Below are positions 52,567 to 61,879 of a stretch of 64,000 nt of DNA, piece by piece. The DNA lies in assembly GCF_039414295.1 (NCBI RefSeq), contig NZ_JBCITM010000019.1:10266-74265 (forward strand), written 5' to 3'. The notes beneath the pieces were generated by a model. It was not told where the DNA came from and made no database searches. It saw nothing but the letters and a program-made list of their open reading frames with translations. The stretch's first letter is position 1; every line of letters begins with the position of its first letter. A program made the translations under genes and the position numbers. Origin of the DNA: Anoxynatronum sibiricum (lineage in GTDB: Bacteria > Bacillota > Clostridia > Peptostreptococcales > Tindalliaceae).

Positions 52567-53460
52567 ATGACAAATGGATTACACGGCCCGACGCTCACCC
52601 TGAAGGCCCATGCTAAAATCAACCTTTCACTGGATGTGCTTCATAAACGTCGGGATGGCTACCATCACCTGTGCATGATCATGCAGGAAATCAGCCTCCA
52701 TGATGAAGTGCACCTGAAACTGACGCCTGTGCCAGGGATCCGGCTGACCACCAACACTGGCTTCCTGCCTGTCGATGAGGGCAATATTGCCTGGAAGGCG
52801 GCGGAAAGACTGGCTCGGGGAGCAGGGGTTTCACTGGAAAAACAAGGGGTGGCCATCCACATTGACAAACAGATTCCCGTGGCTGCGGGACTGGCCGGCG
52901 GCAGTGCTGATGCCGCTGCAGTGCTGAAAGGGCTGAATGCTCTCTGGCGACTGGGACTCAGTTTGGAAGAGCTGCAACTGATCAGCCTGCCCCTGGGGGC
53001 CGATATTCCCTACTGCCTCATGGGCGGCACGGCCCTGGCCGAAGGCATCGGTGAACGGCTGACACCCCTTACACTGGCAAAGCCCTTTTGGGTGGTGCTG
53101 GTGAAACCCCCGGTGTCTGTTTCCACCCGGGAAGTTTATGAAGCTCTGAAACTGGATGAAATTGAAGAGCGGCCAGATACCCTGGCTCTCATTGAAGCCC
53201 TGGCCCAGGCGGACAGCCCGACCATGGCTGGCGCCATGGCCAATGTACTGGAAACAGTCACCATTCCCCTGGTGCCGGAAATCGGCGAATTAAAACGCCG
53301 CCTGCTGGCCTTTAACGCCACTGCCAGCCTCATGAGCGGCAGCGGTCCCACGGTTTTTGGACTCTTTAAGGATCAGGAAAAGGCCCGGGCTGCCGGGGAA
53401 AAGCTGAAAAGACTGTACCGGGAAGTGCACGTGGTGCACACTCTCAGGCGATCACAATGA
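52567..53460 (+). CDS. ispE: CDP-methylerythritol kinase IspE
   Basis: GHMP kinase of the non-mevalonate isoprenoid pathway; phosphorylates 4-diphosphocytidyl-methylerythritol. Motifs: AHAKINLSLDVLHKRRDGYH, the ATP loop PVAAGLAGGSADAAA, and SGSGPTVFG near the C-terminus. 297 residues. CCAAGGAG precedes the ATG. It is followed closely by ddl. Confidence 0.95.
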   Translation: MTNGLHGPTLTLKAHAKINLSLDVLHKRRDGYHHLCMIMQEISLHDEVHLKLTPVPGIRLTTNTGFLPVDEGNIAWKAAERLARGAGVSLEKQGVAIHIDKQIPVAAGLAGGSADAAAVLKGLNALWRLGLSLEELQLISLPLGADIPYCLMGGTALAEGIGERLTPLTLAKPFWVVLVKPPVSVSTREVYEALKLDEIEERPDTLALIEALAQADSPTMAGAMANVLETVTIPLVPEIGELKRRLLAFNATASLMSGSGPTVFGLFKDQEKARAAGEKLKRLYREVHVVHTLRRSQ

Positions 53461-53495
53461 ACAGGGCCACTGGATCATGGCCAGAGGAGGTAAGC

Positions 53496-54632
53496 ATGAC
53501 AAAAAAACGCGTTCTTGTTCTCTTCGGCGGGGCTTCTTCCGAACATGAAGTATCGCTGATGTCGGCGGCTTCAGTGCTGCGGGCAATGGACCACAGTCGC
53601 TATGAAGTGCTGGCGGCGGGCATTACCCCGGAGGGATTGTTTGAGTACTATGAGGATCAGGCAGGCATCAACACAAATCATTGGGAGGGGTTTCCCTACC
53701 GACGTTTTGTGCACGATCCCCGGCGGCCCCGGCTGCTCTTTTCACCGGGAGATGGTGGTGTTTATCTGCAAAATGAAGGACTCGTCCAGCCACTGACGGT
53801 GGACGTGATATTTCCTGTTCTCCACGGTCCCTTTGGCGAAGACGGCCGGTTACAGGGTCTGCTGGAAATGTGCGGTATTCCCTACGTGGGCGCCGGCGTG
53901 TTGTCGTCGGCAGTGGCCATGGATAAAGGCATCGCCAAACGCCTCTTTCATCAGGCGGGGATCCCCCAGACACTCCATGTTGAAATGCGCCTTGACCCCC
54001 GGCAGCCGGCGATTCATGAGGCAGTGAACCTGGTGGAGGGACGACTGGATTATCCGGTTTTTGTGAAGCCGGCTAACCTGGGTTCCAGTGTGGGCATCAG
54101 CAAGGCAGTCTCCCGGGATGAACTGGAGAATGCCCTGCGACTGGCAGCTGCCTATGACCCCAAGGTGTTGGTAGAACAGGCGGTGGACGCCCGGGAAATC
54201 GAGTGCGCCGTGCTGGGCAGTCGGAACCCGGTGGTCTCTGTACCGGCAGAAGTATTGCCTTCTCATGATTTTTATGACTACGAAGATAAATATTTTTCTG
54301 GCACCAGCCAGACCCAAGTACCGGCAAACCTGACGCCGGAGATGACCGAGCGGGTGCAGCAGATGGCCCTGCAGGTTTATCAGCTGCTGGAATGCGAAGG
54401 CCTGGCCAGGGTAGACCTTTTTTTGGAGCGGAACACTGACAGGCTGCTGGTGAATGAAATCAACACCATGCCCGGATTCACCCACATCAGCCTTTACCCC
54501 AAAATGTGCGAAGCTTCCGGTATCCCCTATTCCCAGCTGATACACCGTCTGATTGAAGACGCTCTGGAAAAAGAGAGTGCTGTGGCGGTAAGTCCCATAG
54601 GCAGTCATCCGTCAACAACGCCAACGAATTGA
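53496..54632 (+). CDS. ddl: D-alanine-D-alanine ligase
   Basis: ATP-grasp ligase of peptidoglycan precursor synthesis. Motifs: LFGGASSEHEVSLMSA, HGPFGEDGRLQGLLEM, KPANLGSSVGISKA and NEINTMPGFTHISLYP. The omega-loop region reads YDYEDKYF, in keeping with a Tyr-type D-Ala rather than D-Lac enzyme, though I do not press this. About 378 residues, slightly long because of a C-terminal tail. ATG 53496 follows AGAGGAGG; the longer frame from 53457 overlaps ispE. Confidence 0.93.
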   Translation: MTKKRVLVLFGGASSEHEVSLMSAASVLRAMDHSRYEVLAAGITPEGLFEYYEDQAGINTNHWEGFPYRRFVHDPRRPRLLFSPGDGGVYLQNEGLVQPLTVDVIFPVLHGPFGEDGRLQGLLEMCGIPYVGAGVLSSAVAMDKGIAKRLFHQAGIPQTLHVEMRLDPRQPAIHEAVNLVEGRLDYPVFVKPANLGSSVGISKAVSRDELENALRLAAAYDPKVLVEQAVDAREIECAVLGSRNPVVSVPAEVLPSHDFYDYEDKYFSGTSQTQVPANLTPEMTERVQQMALQVYQLLECEGLARVDLFLERNTDRLLVNEINTMPGFTHISLYPKMCEASGIPYSQLIHRLIEDALEKESAVAVSPIGSHPSTTPTN

Positions 54633-54711
54633 ATTTCGGTGGTGGCAGCAGTGATACGCTCCCGGAATCATGCGGGTGTGCGCTATTAATTTTTTAACTG
54701 GAGGACATTAT

Positions 54712-55611
54712 ATGACCGACCGAAAAAAAGTGATTCTATCCGATGTGTCCCTGCTGCTGGTGGCGGCCATGTGGGGCGGCGGTTTTTCCTTTACCAAGAA
54801 TATTCTTCAGTATCTCACGCCACTGTACTTTCTGTCGGCCCGCTTCACGCTGGCAGCACTGGTACTGGCGATGCTCTTTTTTCCAAAAGTGAAGCAGGCC
54901 ACCCGGCAGGATGTGAAAAACAGCCTTTTTGTAGGGGTTTTCCTCACGGTTGCTTTTATGGCCCAGACAGTGGGACTGCTCTTTACCACCCCGGGTAAGC
55001 AGGCGTTTATCACCAGTGCCTATGTGGTCATGGTGCCTTTTCTCAGCTACCTGGTAAGCCGGCGCAAACCCCTTCGAAAAGAACTGGCAGGCGCTTTTCT
55101 CTGCATGGTGGGCCTGGCCATGCTCTCCCTCACCCGGGACATGCAGGTGAACCTGGGAGATGTGTTGACACTGGTTTCAGCGGTGGGTTTCGCCGGCCAT
55201 ATCGTGGTCATTGGTGTCTTTGCCAACCGGGTGGATACCGTTGTGATGAATGTGTATCAGTTTCTCCTGGCAGGAATCAGCTGTCTGGTACTGGCATTGG
55301 TGCTGGAGCCCTTTCCCACCAGTTTCGGGTTCCCGGCCCTGTATTCGTTGGCCTACCTGGTACTCTTCTCCAGCATTGGTGCCTTTATGATTCAGGTGAC
55401 AGCCCAGAAATACACGTATCCCACCCATGCCGGCATTATTCTCAGCATGGAGGCCGTTTTTGGTGCCCTTTTTGCTTTCATTTTCTGGCAGGAAATCTTC
55501 ACACCAGTGATGCTGGCGGGCTGTGCTGTCATTATGATCGCCATTTTGATTACTGAAGTGGACTTGAAGAAAAAACCGGCAGAAATGCCGGTGCTGAAGG
55601 AAGGTGGGTGA
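54712..55611 (+). CDS. DMT superfamily (EamA) permease
   Basis: About 299 residues with ten hydrophobic helices in two EamA repeats: first VAAMWGGGFSFTKNIL, second SSIGAFMIQVTAQKYT with LSMEAVFGALFAFIFWQE. Drug/metabolite type exporters have very mixed substrates, so none is assigned. ATG 54712 follows CTGGAGGAC. It ends 6 bases before lipB. Confidence 0.9.
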   Translation: MTDRKKVILSDVSLLLVAAMWGGGFSFTKNILQYLTPLYFLSARFTLAALVLAMLFFPKVKQATRQDVKNSLFVGVFLTVAFMAQTVGLLFTTPGKQAFITSAYVVMVPFLSYLVSRRKPLRKELAGAFLCMVGLAMLSLTRDMQVNLGDVLTLVSAVGFAGHIVVIGVFANRVDTVVMNVYQFLLAGISCLVLALVLEPFPTSFGFPALYSLAYLVLFSSIGAFMIQVTAQKYTYPTHAGIILSMEAVFGALFAFIFWQEIFTPVMLAGCAVIMIAILITEVDLKKKPAEMPVLKEGG

Positions 55612-55617
55612 TTTCCC

Positions 55618-56310
55618 ATGAAATCAATTGCCTATGTGAATCTGGGAACCATGTCTTACCAGCCGGCCTTTGAGCTCCAGGGAGCCGTCAACCGCTACCT
55701 GCAGGCCCATCCCGAAGAAACCGGGTTCCTCTTCATGGTGGAGCATCCGCCCGTCTTTACCCTGGGACGCAACGGCCAGACCGAAGACTTTCTTTTTCCC
55801 ATTGAAATGGTGAAACAGCAGGGCTTCGAAGTGGTGGAAAGTAACCGGGGGGGCAATGTCACTTACCACGGGCCCGGCCAGCTGGTGGGCTACCTGCTCA
55901 TCAATCTGGAACAGTTTAAAAAAGACGTTCAGTGGTATGTCCGGACTCTTGAAGAATGGATGATTCAGACCCTGGCCCGTCTGGGAGTCGAAGGGGACCG
56001 GAAGCCGGCTTACCGGGGCGTCTGGGTGGGTGATGAAAAAATCTGTGCCCTGGGAGTGGCCATCAAACGGTGGCGCACCATGCACGGCTTCGCCCTGAAC
56101 CACCAGACCAATCTGGATCACTTTGCCCTCATTAATCCCTGCGGCATCACCGAGTACGGCGTGACCTCCCTTGAAAAACAGGGAATTGTCATTGACCGGG
56201 AACAGTTGGTGCAGGAGATGCTGCAGACCTTTGAAGTTCTTTTTCAGTGCACCCTGGAAAACACAACCCTTGAAGAGGTGAAAGCCCGTGTCAACATTAC
56301 GGAAGCCTGA
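55618..56310 (+). CDS. lipB: Octanoyl-ACP:protein octanoyltransferase LipB
   Basis: Moves octanoate from ACP to lipoyl domains. Motifs: EHPPVFTLGRNGQ, GGNVTYHGPGQLVGY, and the catalytic Cys in INPCGITEYGVTS, with the partner Lys in ICALGVAIKRW. 230 residues. It overlaps lipA by 23 bases; together they make lipoyl cofactor de novo. Confidence 0.95.
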   Translation: MKSIAYVNLGTMSYQPAFELQGAVNRYLQAHPEETGFLFMVEHPPVFTLGRNGQTEDFLFPIEMVKQQGFEVVESNRGGNVTYHGPGQLVGYLLINLEQFKKDVQWYVRTLEEWMIQTLARLGVEGDRKPAYRGVWVGDEKICALGVAIKRWRTMHGFALNHQTNLDHFALINPCGITEYGVTSLEKQGIVIDREQLVQEMLQTFEVLFQCTLENTTLEEVKARVNITEA

Positions 56311-57163
56311 ATGGCTGAAGAAAAAAATGCCCAATAAAAAAAGCCTGGACAGCATGCAGGAAATGGTGCGTCATCTGCGCCTTCACACCGTCTGCGAAGA
56401 GGCCAACTGTCCCAATGTGGGAGAATGCTTTGGCAATAAAACCGCCACCTTTATGATTCTGGGAGAAACCTGCACCCGGGGGTGCCGCTTTTGTGCCGTT
56501 GGCAAAGGGGCTGTACTGCCCCCCGACCCGGAGGAACCCCGTCATCTGGCGGAAGCAGTGAAAGAGCTGGGGTTGAAACATGCAGTGATCACCTCTGTTA
56601 CCCGGGATGACTTGCCCGACGGTGGCGCAGCTCACTTTGCTGCAGCCATTGAAGAGGTGCGCCGCCTGAATCCCCACACCACCATTGAAGTCCTCATTCC
56701 TGATCTTCAGGGAGATGAAAAAGCCCTGCAGGTGGTGCTGGATGCCAAACCGGAAATTCTCAACCATAACATTGAAACTGTCCCGTCTCTCTATGCCAAA
56801 GTGCGGCCAGAAGCCAGCTTTGACCGGTCGGTGGAACTGCTGCGCCGGGTGAAAGCCTACAACCCCGACATTCTGTCTAAAACCGGCATCATGGTGGGAC
56901 TGGGAGAAACGCCGGAGGAAATGACCACCGTCATGGAACGCTTGGTGGCCGTGGGCTGTGATATTTTCACCATCGGTCAGTACCTGCAGCCCTCCAAGGA
57001 ACATTTACCGGTGGAAGCCTATGTGACACCAGAACAGTTTGAAGCCTACAAAGAAGAAGGACTGGCTCTGGGCCTGGCTTTCGTGGAAAGCGGCCCCTTT
57101 ATTCGCAGCTCCTACAACGCCGCCCGGGCCCTGGACGCCGTACAGCAAAAAGCTTCTCAATAA
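56288..57163 (+). CDS. lipA: Lipoyl synthase LipA
   Basis: Radical SAM enzyme inserting sulfur into octanoyl groups. The auxiliary cluster motif is CEEANCPNVGEC, the radical SAM cluster CTRGCRFCAV, and the C-terminal RSSYNA serine is present (IRSSYNAARAL). 291 residues. GTG 56288 lies inside lipB. It implies lipoate-dependent enzymes, for example a glycine cleavage or oxo-acid complex, elsewhere in the genome. Confidence 0.95.
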   Translation: MSTLRKPEWLKKKMPNKKSLDSMQEMVRHLRLHTVCEEANCPNVGECFGNKTATFMILGETCTRGCRFCAVGKGAVLPPDPEEPRHLAEAVKELGLKHAVITSVTRDDLPDGGAAHFAAAIEEVRRLNPHTTIEVLIPDLQGDEKALQVVLDAKPEILNHNIETVPSLYAKVRPEASFDRSVELLRRVKAYNPDILSKTGIMVGLGETPEEMTTVMERLVAVGCDIFTIGQYLQPSKEHLPVEAYVTPEQFEAYKEEGLALGLAFVESGPFIRSSYNAARALDAVQQKASQ

Positions 57164-57182
57164 GAAACAGGAATGGGACAAG

Positions 57183-57220
57183 AAAAGTGCCTCTCCATCT
57201 ACATCTGGAGAGGCACTTTT
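57183..57220. terminator. Perfect 15-bp bidirectional terminator
   Basis: Arms 57183-57197 and 57206-57220 pair without mismatch, starting AAAA and ending TTTT, between the convergent lipA and ytfJ genes. Confidence 0.92.
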
Positions 57221-57228
57221 GATATTGG

Positions 57229-57630
57229 CTATTCGACGGATGCTTCCTTCGCTTCATCGGCAGCTTCCTTGTGGGTGCCGCAGCAGCCGGAAAAATCCAC
57301 TTTTTCCAGAATATCCGGCACCAGGTCCACCAGTTTTTCCAGGCCGCCCCGGCTGTTGATGGGGAGTACTTCCACCTGGCCGTCACGAATCACCAGTACA
57401 GCCGTGGGAATGGCCCGGGCACCAACACCGCTTCCGCCGCCGGTTCCCTTGTTGCCTTTTTCATCGGTGCCGTCGCCGCCGCCCAGTCCCAGGCCGAAGG
57501 AGATGTTCAGCAGGGGAATCAGGGTGACACTGCCCACTTGCATGGGCTCGCCCACAACGGTCTTGGAGGTGAAGAATTTTTCCAGTTTTTCAAAAAGAAC
57601 AGATGCATTTTCACTTAAATTAATGGACAT
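57229..57630 (-). CDS. ytfJ: Sporulation protein YtfJ (GerW family)
   Basis: About 133 residues. Matches the family in TVVGEPMQVGSVTLIPL, a glycine-rich GFGLGLGGGDG-like stretch (FGLGLGGGDG) and VGARAIPTAVLVI; an acidic tail ends it. GerW/YtfJ proteins are made in the forespore and needed for normal germination. ATG 57630 is chosen because AAAGGAGG is spaced 8 bases from it. Its neighbour ytfI is the usual partner. Confidence 0.92.
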   Translation of the reverse strand: MSINLSENASVLFEKLEKFFTSKTVVGEPMQVGSVTLIPLLNISFGLGLGGGDGTDEKGNKGTGGGSGVGARAIPTAVLVIRDGQVEVLPINSRGGLEKLVDLVPDILEKVDFSGCCGTHKEAADEAKEASVE

Positions 57631-57727
57631 GGGTGTTCCTCCTTTTTCTTGGTGGTTCATTTTGGTTGTTGGTTGTTGGTTAGTTGGGTAGTGGTTGGTG
57701 TTAACGGGTGATGGTAACGGTCTTGCC

Positions 57728-58576
57728 CTATGATGATGAAGCTCCAGATGATGCGGTGGAAGCTTCTGATGTCCTGGAACCGGACTTGTTGCGGTGCTTT
57801 CTCAGCAGCGGCCACCAAATACGGCGCACTGGTTTCGCCAGAATCAGCTGCAGGGCGGCGGCGAGAAAGGCGATGGGAACCAGAGAACCCTTAATGTTGC
57901 CGGATACATCCACCAGGCTGTCATGAAAGACAGGTTGCAGTTGAAGGGTCTGGTGGGGCCAGACGGCAAAGAGGGCCATGAGAAAGTTGTTGATCACGGC
58001 GGTCTGGTAAGGGTCGGGAAGTCCATACACCACTTTGATGCGAAAGATCTGGGGTCGCAGGGCTTTCCAGATCTTGTGAAGAAAGCGCCTGATGACGGCA
58101 AACAGTTCCCGGGTGAGGGCCTCTCGCAGGTGATCCAGTGCCTCTGAAAAACTGAGGGCAGGCTTCTTTCGGGGAGGCTTGTCACCAGATTGACGGCTGC
58201 CTGTGGTTTTCCCACTGGTATCATTTTGGGGCCGGGGCGATTCTGAGGAGGCGGATGTGGTGCCTGCTGCCCCAGCGGTCGTCTGGTTGCTGGTGCCATC
58301 TTTCGGTGCTATTTCTTTTTTGGCAGTCGTCATGGTTATTTTTTTAGAAATACCGGCAACTGTCACAGTTGTCTCAATGTGTCTGAAATTATTGGTGAAA
58401 ACCTTCAGGCGAAGCAGTCCCCAGAAAAGGGAAACCTGTCCCTTGCCTTCTTTCGTGTCTTCAGCATATCGGCCTGACGCCTGGTAACCAATGGGAGCCA
58501 CCAGCACCAGCAGGATCAATGCCAACAGAATCAATAACAGCCATAACAGTATTTTCAATAGAATCATCAGCATCAC
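57728..58576 (-). CDS. ytfI: DUF2953 membrane protein, YtfI-like
   Basis: 282 residues: a very hydrophobic N-terminal helix (LLLILLALILLVLVAPIGY), a Ser/Thr/Gly-rich linker (residues about 80-130), and a C-terminal DUF2953 region (VVYGLPDPYQTAVINNF, NIKGSLVPIAFLAA). YtfI-type genes routinely precede ytfJ in spore formers. Its start overlaps the anti-sigma stop by 4 bases. Function unknown. Confidence 0.82.
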   Translation of the reverse strand: MMLMILLKILLWLLLILLALILLVLVAPIGYQASGRYAEDTKEGKGQVSLFWGLLRLKVFTNNFRHIETTVTVAGISKKITMTTAKKEIAPKDGTSNQTTAGAAGTTSASSESPRPQNDTSGKTTGSRQSGDKPPRKKPALSFSEALDHLREALTRELFAVIRRFLHKIWKALRPQIFRIKVVYGLPDPYQTAVINNFLMALFAVWPHQTLQLQPVFHDSLVDVSGNIKGSLVPIAFLAAALQLILAKPVRRIWWPLLRKHRNKSGSRTSEASTASSGASSS

Positions 58577-59022
58577 CTGGCCAGAAGGGCCTTCCCTTTC
58601 TGGCGGAGAAACCGGCCGGTTTTTTGTTTGATCTGCTTCACCATAAAACGGGTGGTCTTTTCAGTAACCTTTGCGCCCAGTGTCAGGCCGGGGAGCCACT
58701 GTATATACCGGGTGGTGTTACGGGCAATGTGTTTTTGAAGTTTTAGCAGGGTGCCGGGAGTCAGGGTGCTCTTCCCGCTCTTTAGATAATCCGTCAGCCA
58801 CTGTTCCTGGAGTAACATCAGGGCCGGAGGAATCGCCGGAGGTTCATCGTTGCTCAGGGCAGTGAAAAGATGACGAAAGACAGTGACAGCGGCGCGGCAG
58901 TGAGGGCACTGTTCCAGATGACCTTCATAAAGAAGTTGCTCCGCGGGAGAGAGGGCTTCATCCAGATAACTTTGTGCCCAACGTTCCTGCAAACGGCAGC
59001 ATGCGTGGGGTGATGGTTTCAT
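58573..59022 (-). CDS. Zinc-finger anti-sigma factor, apparently soluble
   Basis: 149 residues. The N-terminal ZAS-type motif has YEGHLEQCPHC, giving the H-x3-C-x2-C ligands. I find no membrane helix; the C-terminus is basic and helical (TTRFMVKQIKQKTGRF). It would hold the ECF sigma factor encoded just upstream, with which it overlaps by 4 bases. A cytosolic ZAS protein suggests redox or metal sensing rather than an envelope signal, but this is inference. Confidence 0.75.
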   Translation of the reverse strand: MKPSPHACCRLQERWAQSYLDEALSPAEQLLYEGHLEQCPHCRAAVTVFRHLFTALSNDEPPAIPPALMLLQEQWLTDYLKSGKSTLTPGTLLKLQKHIARNTTRYIQWLPGLTLGAKVTEKTTRFMVKQIKQKTGRFLRQKGKALLAR

Positions 59023-59618
59023 CCTGCTCCCTCCTTTGTATTGTATTGAGGTCCTTTGTCATTTTCCTGCTGCTGCAGAGCGGCCCGCAGCGCCTGTCTT
59101 CCCCGGTGAAGGTAGGTTTTCACCGTGCCCAGAGGTTCCTGCATCTCCTGGGCAATGGCTTCATAGCTGAACCCTTCCCCGTGGCGCAGCTGAATGGCAG
59201 TGCGCATTTTTTCCGGCAATTGAAGGAGGGTGTGGCGCAGCAGCTGGCGGGTTTCTTTCAGCAGCACCTGATCTTCCACCTGCTGGGGATCAGGCAGCAG
59301 GTCTTCCAGCGTGCTTTCGGTTTCATCGGTGACCCACTGCAGTGAAAGGGACGGTGCAGGCTTTTGCCGCAGGTGCGTGACGCAGGTATTGGCGGCGATG
59401 CGGCGCAGCCAGGGAGCCAGGGGACGTTGGGCATCAAAAGTGTGGATGCCCCGAAAAACTTTCAGCCAGGTTTCCTGCATCAAATCCAGTGTATCTTCAC
59501 GGGATTGGGTATAATAAAAGCAGGTGCGATAAACCAGCGGGCCGTAAGAGTGCATCAGTGCCCGAAATCCTTCCGGATCATTGGCCTGGCATTTTTGTAT
59601 TATCATGTGTTCAGTCAT
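59019..59618 (-). CDS. ECF-type RNA polymerase sigma factor
   Basis: About 200 residues. Region 2 (HSYGPLVYRTCFYYTQ, DLMQETWLKVFRGIHTFD) and region 4 (LPEKMRTAIQLRHGEGFSYEAIAQEM, LGTVKTYLHRGRQAL) are clear. The start is uncertain: ATG 59618 gives a normal N-terminus, but no strong ribosome site precedes it; GTG 59654 and ATG 59606 are alternatives. It heads a coupled unit with its anti-sigma and ytfI. Its target promoters are unknown. Confidence 0.9.
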   Translation of the reverse strand: MTEHMIIQKCQANDPEGFRALMHSYGPLVYRTCFYYTQSREDTLDLMQETWLKVFRGIHTFDAQRPLAPWLRRIAANTCVTHLRQKPAPSLSLQWVTDETESTLEDLLPDPQQVEDQVLLKETRQLLRHTLLQLPEKMRTAIQLRHGEGFSYEAIAQEMQEPLGTVKTYLHRGRQALRAALQQQENDKGPQYNTKEGAG

Positions 59619-59844
59619 ACTCACGCGCAGCAGCCCCGCTTTCCCTGACGGCACCCGGGTGCGAAAGGTCCCTTTACCATCCTATACAAGGATGTGTCAA
59701 AAAAGTTTCGCAGATGATGAAAAAAAATGGATTATTTTGCCTGCCGGAAAATCTCCGAGTGAATGATCTCATTGAAGTACCATGGGATCTCAAATCTTCA
59801 TCATATACTGTCGCTGGATTGAAACCTGAAGGAGGTTGGTTTAG

Positions 59845-61185
59845 ATGGGAAATGAAACATTGGTTGTTGTCGGTGGCGTTGCTGCCGGAATGAGTGCGGC
59901 CGCAAAAGCGAAACGGGAAAACCCGGATCTGACAGTCAAGGTGTATGAAAGAGGCCCCCATGTAGCTTATGGTCAGTGCGGCTTGCCTTATTACCTGGCG
60001 GGGCATCTGGAAAAGGCAGAAGCACTGGTGGTGAGGCAGCCGGCAGTTTTTCGGGAACAGGGAGTGGCGGTTCATCTTTTTCATGAGGGTATCGAACTGG
60101 ATACAGAGAACCAGCGGCTGTTGGTGGCTAACCGAATCAGCGGCAAAGAAGAGAAGGTGGCCTATGACCATCTGGTGATTGCCACCGGAGCAGACCCGGT
60201 GATGCCCAAAATGCCGGGCATTCATCTGCCGGGAGTGATGCCACTGAAAACCATCCCTGATGCCGAGGCGATTCAGCAATTCCTGTCAGATCCTCAGGTG
60301 AAACAGGTGGTACTGGTGGGAGGCGGATACATCAATGTGGAGATGGCGGAGGCCGCCCTGGCAAGAGGGAAAAAAGTGCGTCTGATACAGCGTCCGGGGC
60401 AAGTGTTGAACCATTTGGATGAAGAGTTTGGCAAGGCAGCGGGAGACGTACTGGAACGACACGGGGTTCAGCTGCACTTGAAGGAAACGGTGAAGGCGCT
60501 GGAAGGCACTTCCCGGGTGACCCAGGTGGTGACTGATCAGGGCACCTACCCGGCTGATTTGGTGATCATCGCCCTGGGAGTGAGTCCCAACACTCGCTGG
60601 CTGCCGGAAAAGGAATTTCATCAGTTGTCCAACGGAGCCCTGGTGACAGATGCTTTCAGTCGTACCAACCGGGATCACCACTACACCGCCGGTGACTGTG
60701 CCGGTGTGTATCACCGGATTCGAAAAGAGCAGGTGTACCTGCCCCTGGGCACCACCGCCAACAAACAGGGGATGATCGCCGGTGCCTGTATTGCCGGCAA
60801 TCCCCAGGCCTACGGAGGAATATTGGGGACGGCCATTGTGAAAGTGGTGGATCGAACATTTGGGAAAACCGGTATCTCGGAAAAAGAAGCCCAGGCATTA
60901 CACATTCCCTTTGAAACGGTGACAGTCACTGGCGCCAGCCATGCCGGCTCTTATCCGGGAGCCGGGAAAATCACCATTAAACTGATCTATCATCGGCACT
61001 ACCGAACACTTTTGGGAGCTCAGCTGTGGGGGCCGGTGGAAGGTGCCAAACGGCTGGATGTGCTGGCGGTAGCCCTGCAGCAGGAGATGACGGTGGAAGA
61101 ACTGGCATTGACGGATCTGTCCTATGCACCTCCCTACGCCACAGTCTGGGATGTGGTGCAGGTGGCGGCCAGAGCAGCCAAATAG
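59845..61185 (+). CDS. FAD-dependent disulfide reductase, CoA-disulfide-reductase-like
   Basis: 446 residues. FAD motif VVVGGVAAGMSAAAKAKR, single active-site Cys in YGQCGLPYY, NAD(P)H motif VVLVGGGYINVEMAE, second FAD motif YTAGDCAGVYHRI and a dimerisation domain. The lone Cys is the mark of the CoADR/NADH oxidase/persulfide reductase group, so substrate could be CoA disulfide, oxygen or persulfides. GAAGGAGG precedes the ATG. It leads an apparent operon with pcm and a nitroreductase. Confidence 0.88.
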   Translation: MGNETLVVVGGVAAGMSAAAKAKRENPDLTVKVYERGPHVAYGQCGLPYYLAGHLEKAEALVVRQPAVFREQGVAVHLFHEGIELDTENQRLLVANRISGKEEKVAYDHLVIATGADPVMPKMPGIHLPGVMPLKTIPDAEAIQQFLSDPQVKQVVLVGGGYINVEMAEAALARGKKVRLIQRPGQVLNHLDEEFGKAAGDVLERHGVQLHLKETVKALEGTSRVTQVVTDQGTYPADLVIIALGVSPNTRWLPEKEFHQLSNGALVTDAFSRTNRDHHYTAGDCAGVYHRIRKEQVYLPLGTTANKQGMIAGACIAGNPQAYGGILGTAIVKVVDRTFGKTGISEKEAQALHIPFETVTVTGASHAGSYPGAGKITIKLIYHRHYRTLLGAQLWGPVEGAKRLDVLAVALQQEMTVEELALTDLSYAPPYATVWDVVQVAARAAK

Positions 61186-61199
61186 AGGAGGCGCGAAAG

Positions 61200-61868
61200 A
61201 TGGCAACCCTCGAAACATTGATTCAGCGGATGAAAGACAGGGGAATCCTTCAGACCCCGGCACTGGAAGAAGCTTTCCGACAGGTGGACCGGTGTTCGTA
61301 TGTACCGGAGCATCTGAGGGCCCAGTGCTACGCCGACCACCCCCTGGCCATCGGCGTCGGGCAGACCATTTCCCAACCATCCACTGTGGCGTTCATGCTG
61401 GAAATGCTCCAGGTGGAGCCTGGAAACCGGATTTTGGATGTGGGCTCCGGCTCCTGCTGGACAACGGCGCTGCTGGCCTGCCTTACTGGTGAAGAAGGCC
61501 GGGTCATCGCCCTGGAACGGATTGGAGCCCTGGCGGATTTTGGGCGAAGAAACCTGGCAAAGAGTCACTGGCCCCATGCGGTGGTGCATCATGCCAATGG
61601 ATGGCATGGCTGGGAGGCAGAAGCTCCCTACCACCGTATTCTGGTGAGTGCGGCTGCTCCCCAGGTACCGGAGGCACTGATCCGGCAGTTGATGCCGGAA
61701 GGGATACTGGTGATGCCCCTCAGCGATTGGAGGGGCAATATGCTGAAGCTTATCCGAAATAAAGATGGCACCCTGACCCGGGAAACCCAGGGGGGATTTG
61801 CCTTTGTCCCCTTTGTGGAAACCGGCGAAACCGGCGAAAGCGACGAAAATAACCAACAAACTTTGTGA
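61200..61868 (+). CDS. pcm: Protein-L-isoaspartate O-methyltransferase
   Basis: About 222 residues. The motif GVGQTISQPSTVAFM, SAM-binding ILDVGSGSCWTTALLA and the later ILVSAAAPQVPEALI place it in the PCMT family, which repairs isomerised Asp residues. ATG 61200 follows AGAGGAGG, 14 bases after the previous stop; the longer frame overlaps that gene. A short repeat (ETGETGESDE) sits at the C-terminus. Such repair enzymes are not universal in Firmicutes. Confidence 0.9.
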   Translation: MATLETLIQRMKDRGILQTPALEEAFRQVDRCSYVPEHLRAQCYADHPLAIGVGQTISQPSTVAFMLEMLQVEPGNRILDVGSGSCWTTALLACLTGEEGRVIALERIGALADFGRRNLAKSHWPHAVVHHANGWHGWEAEAPYHRILVSAAAPQVPEALIRQLMPEGILVMPLSDWRGNMLKLIRNKDGTLTRETQGGFAFVPFVETGETGESDENNQQTL

Positions 61869-61879
61869 GGAGACTGATG

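Noticed and set aside
57661..57715. GT-rich simple sequence between ytfJ and ytfI
   Set aside because: Irregular TTGG/TTGTT mixture without a stable period; no sign of function.
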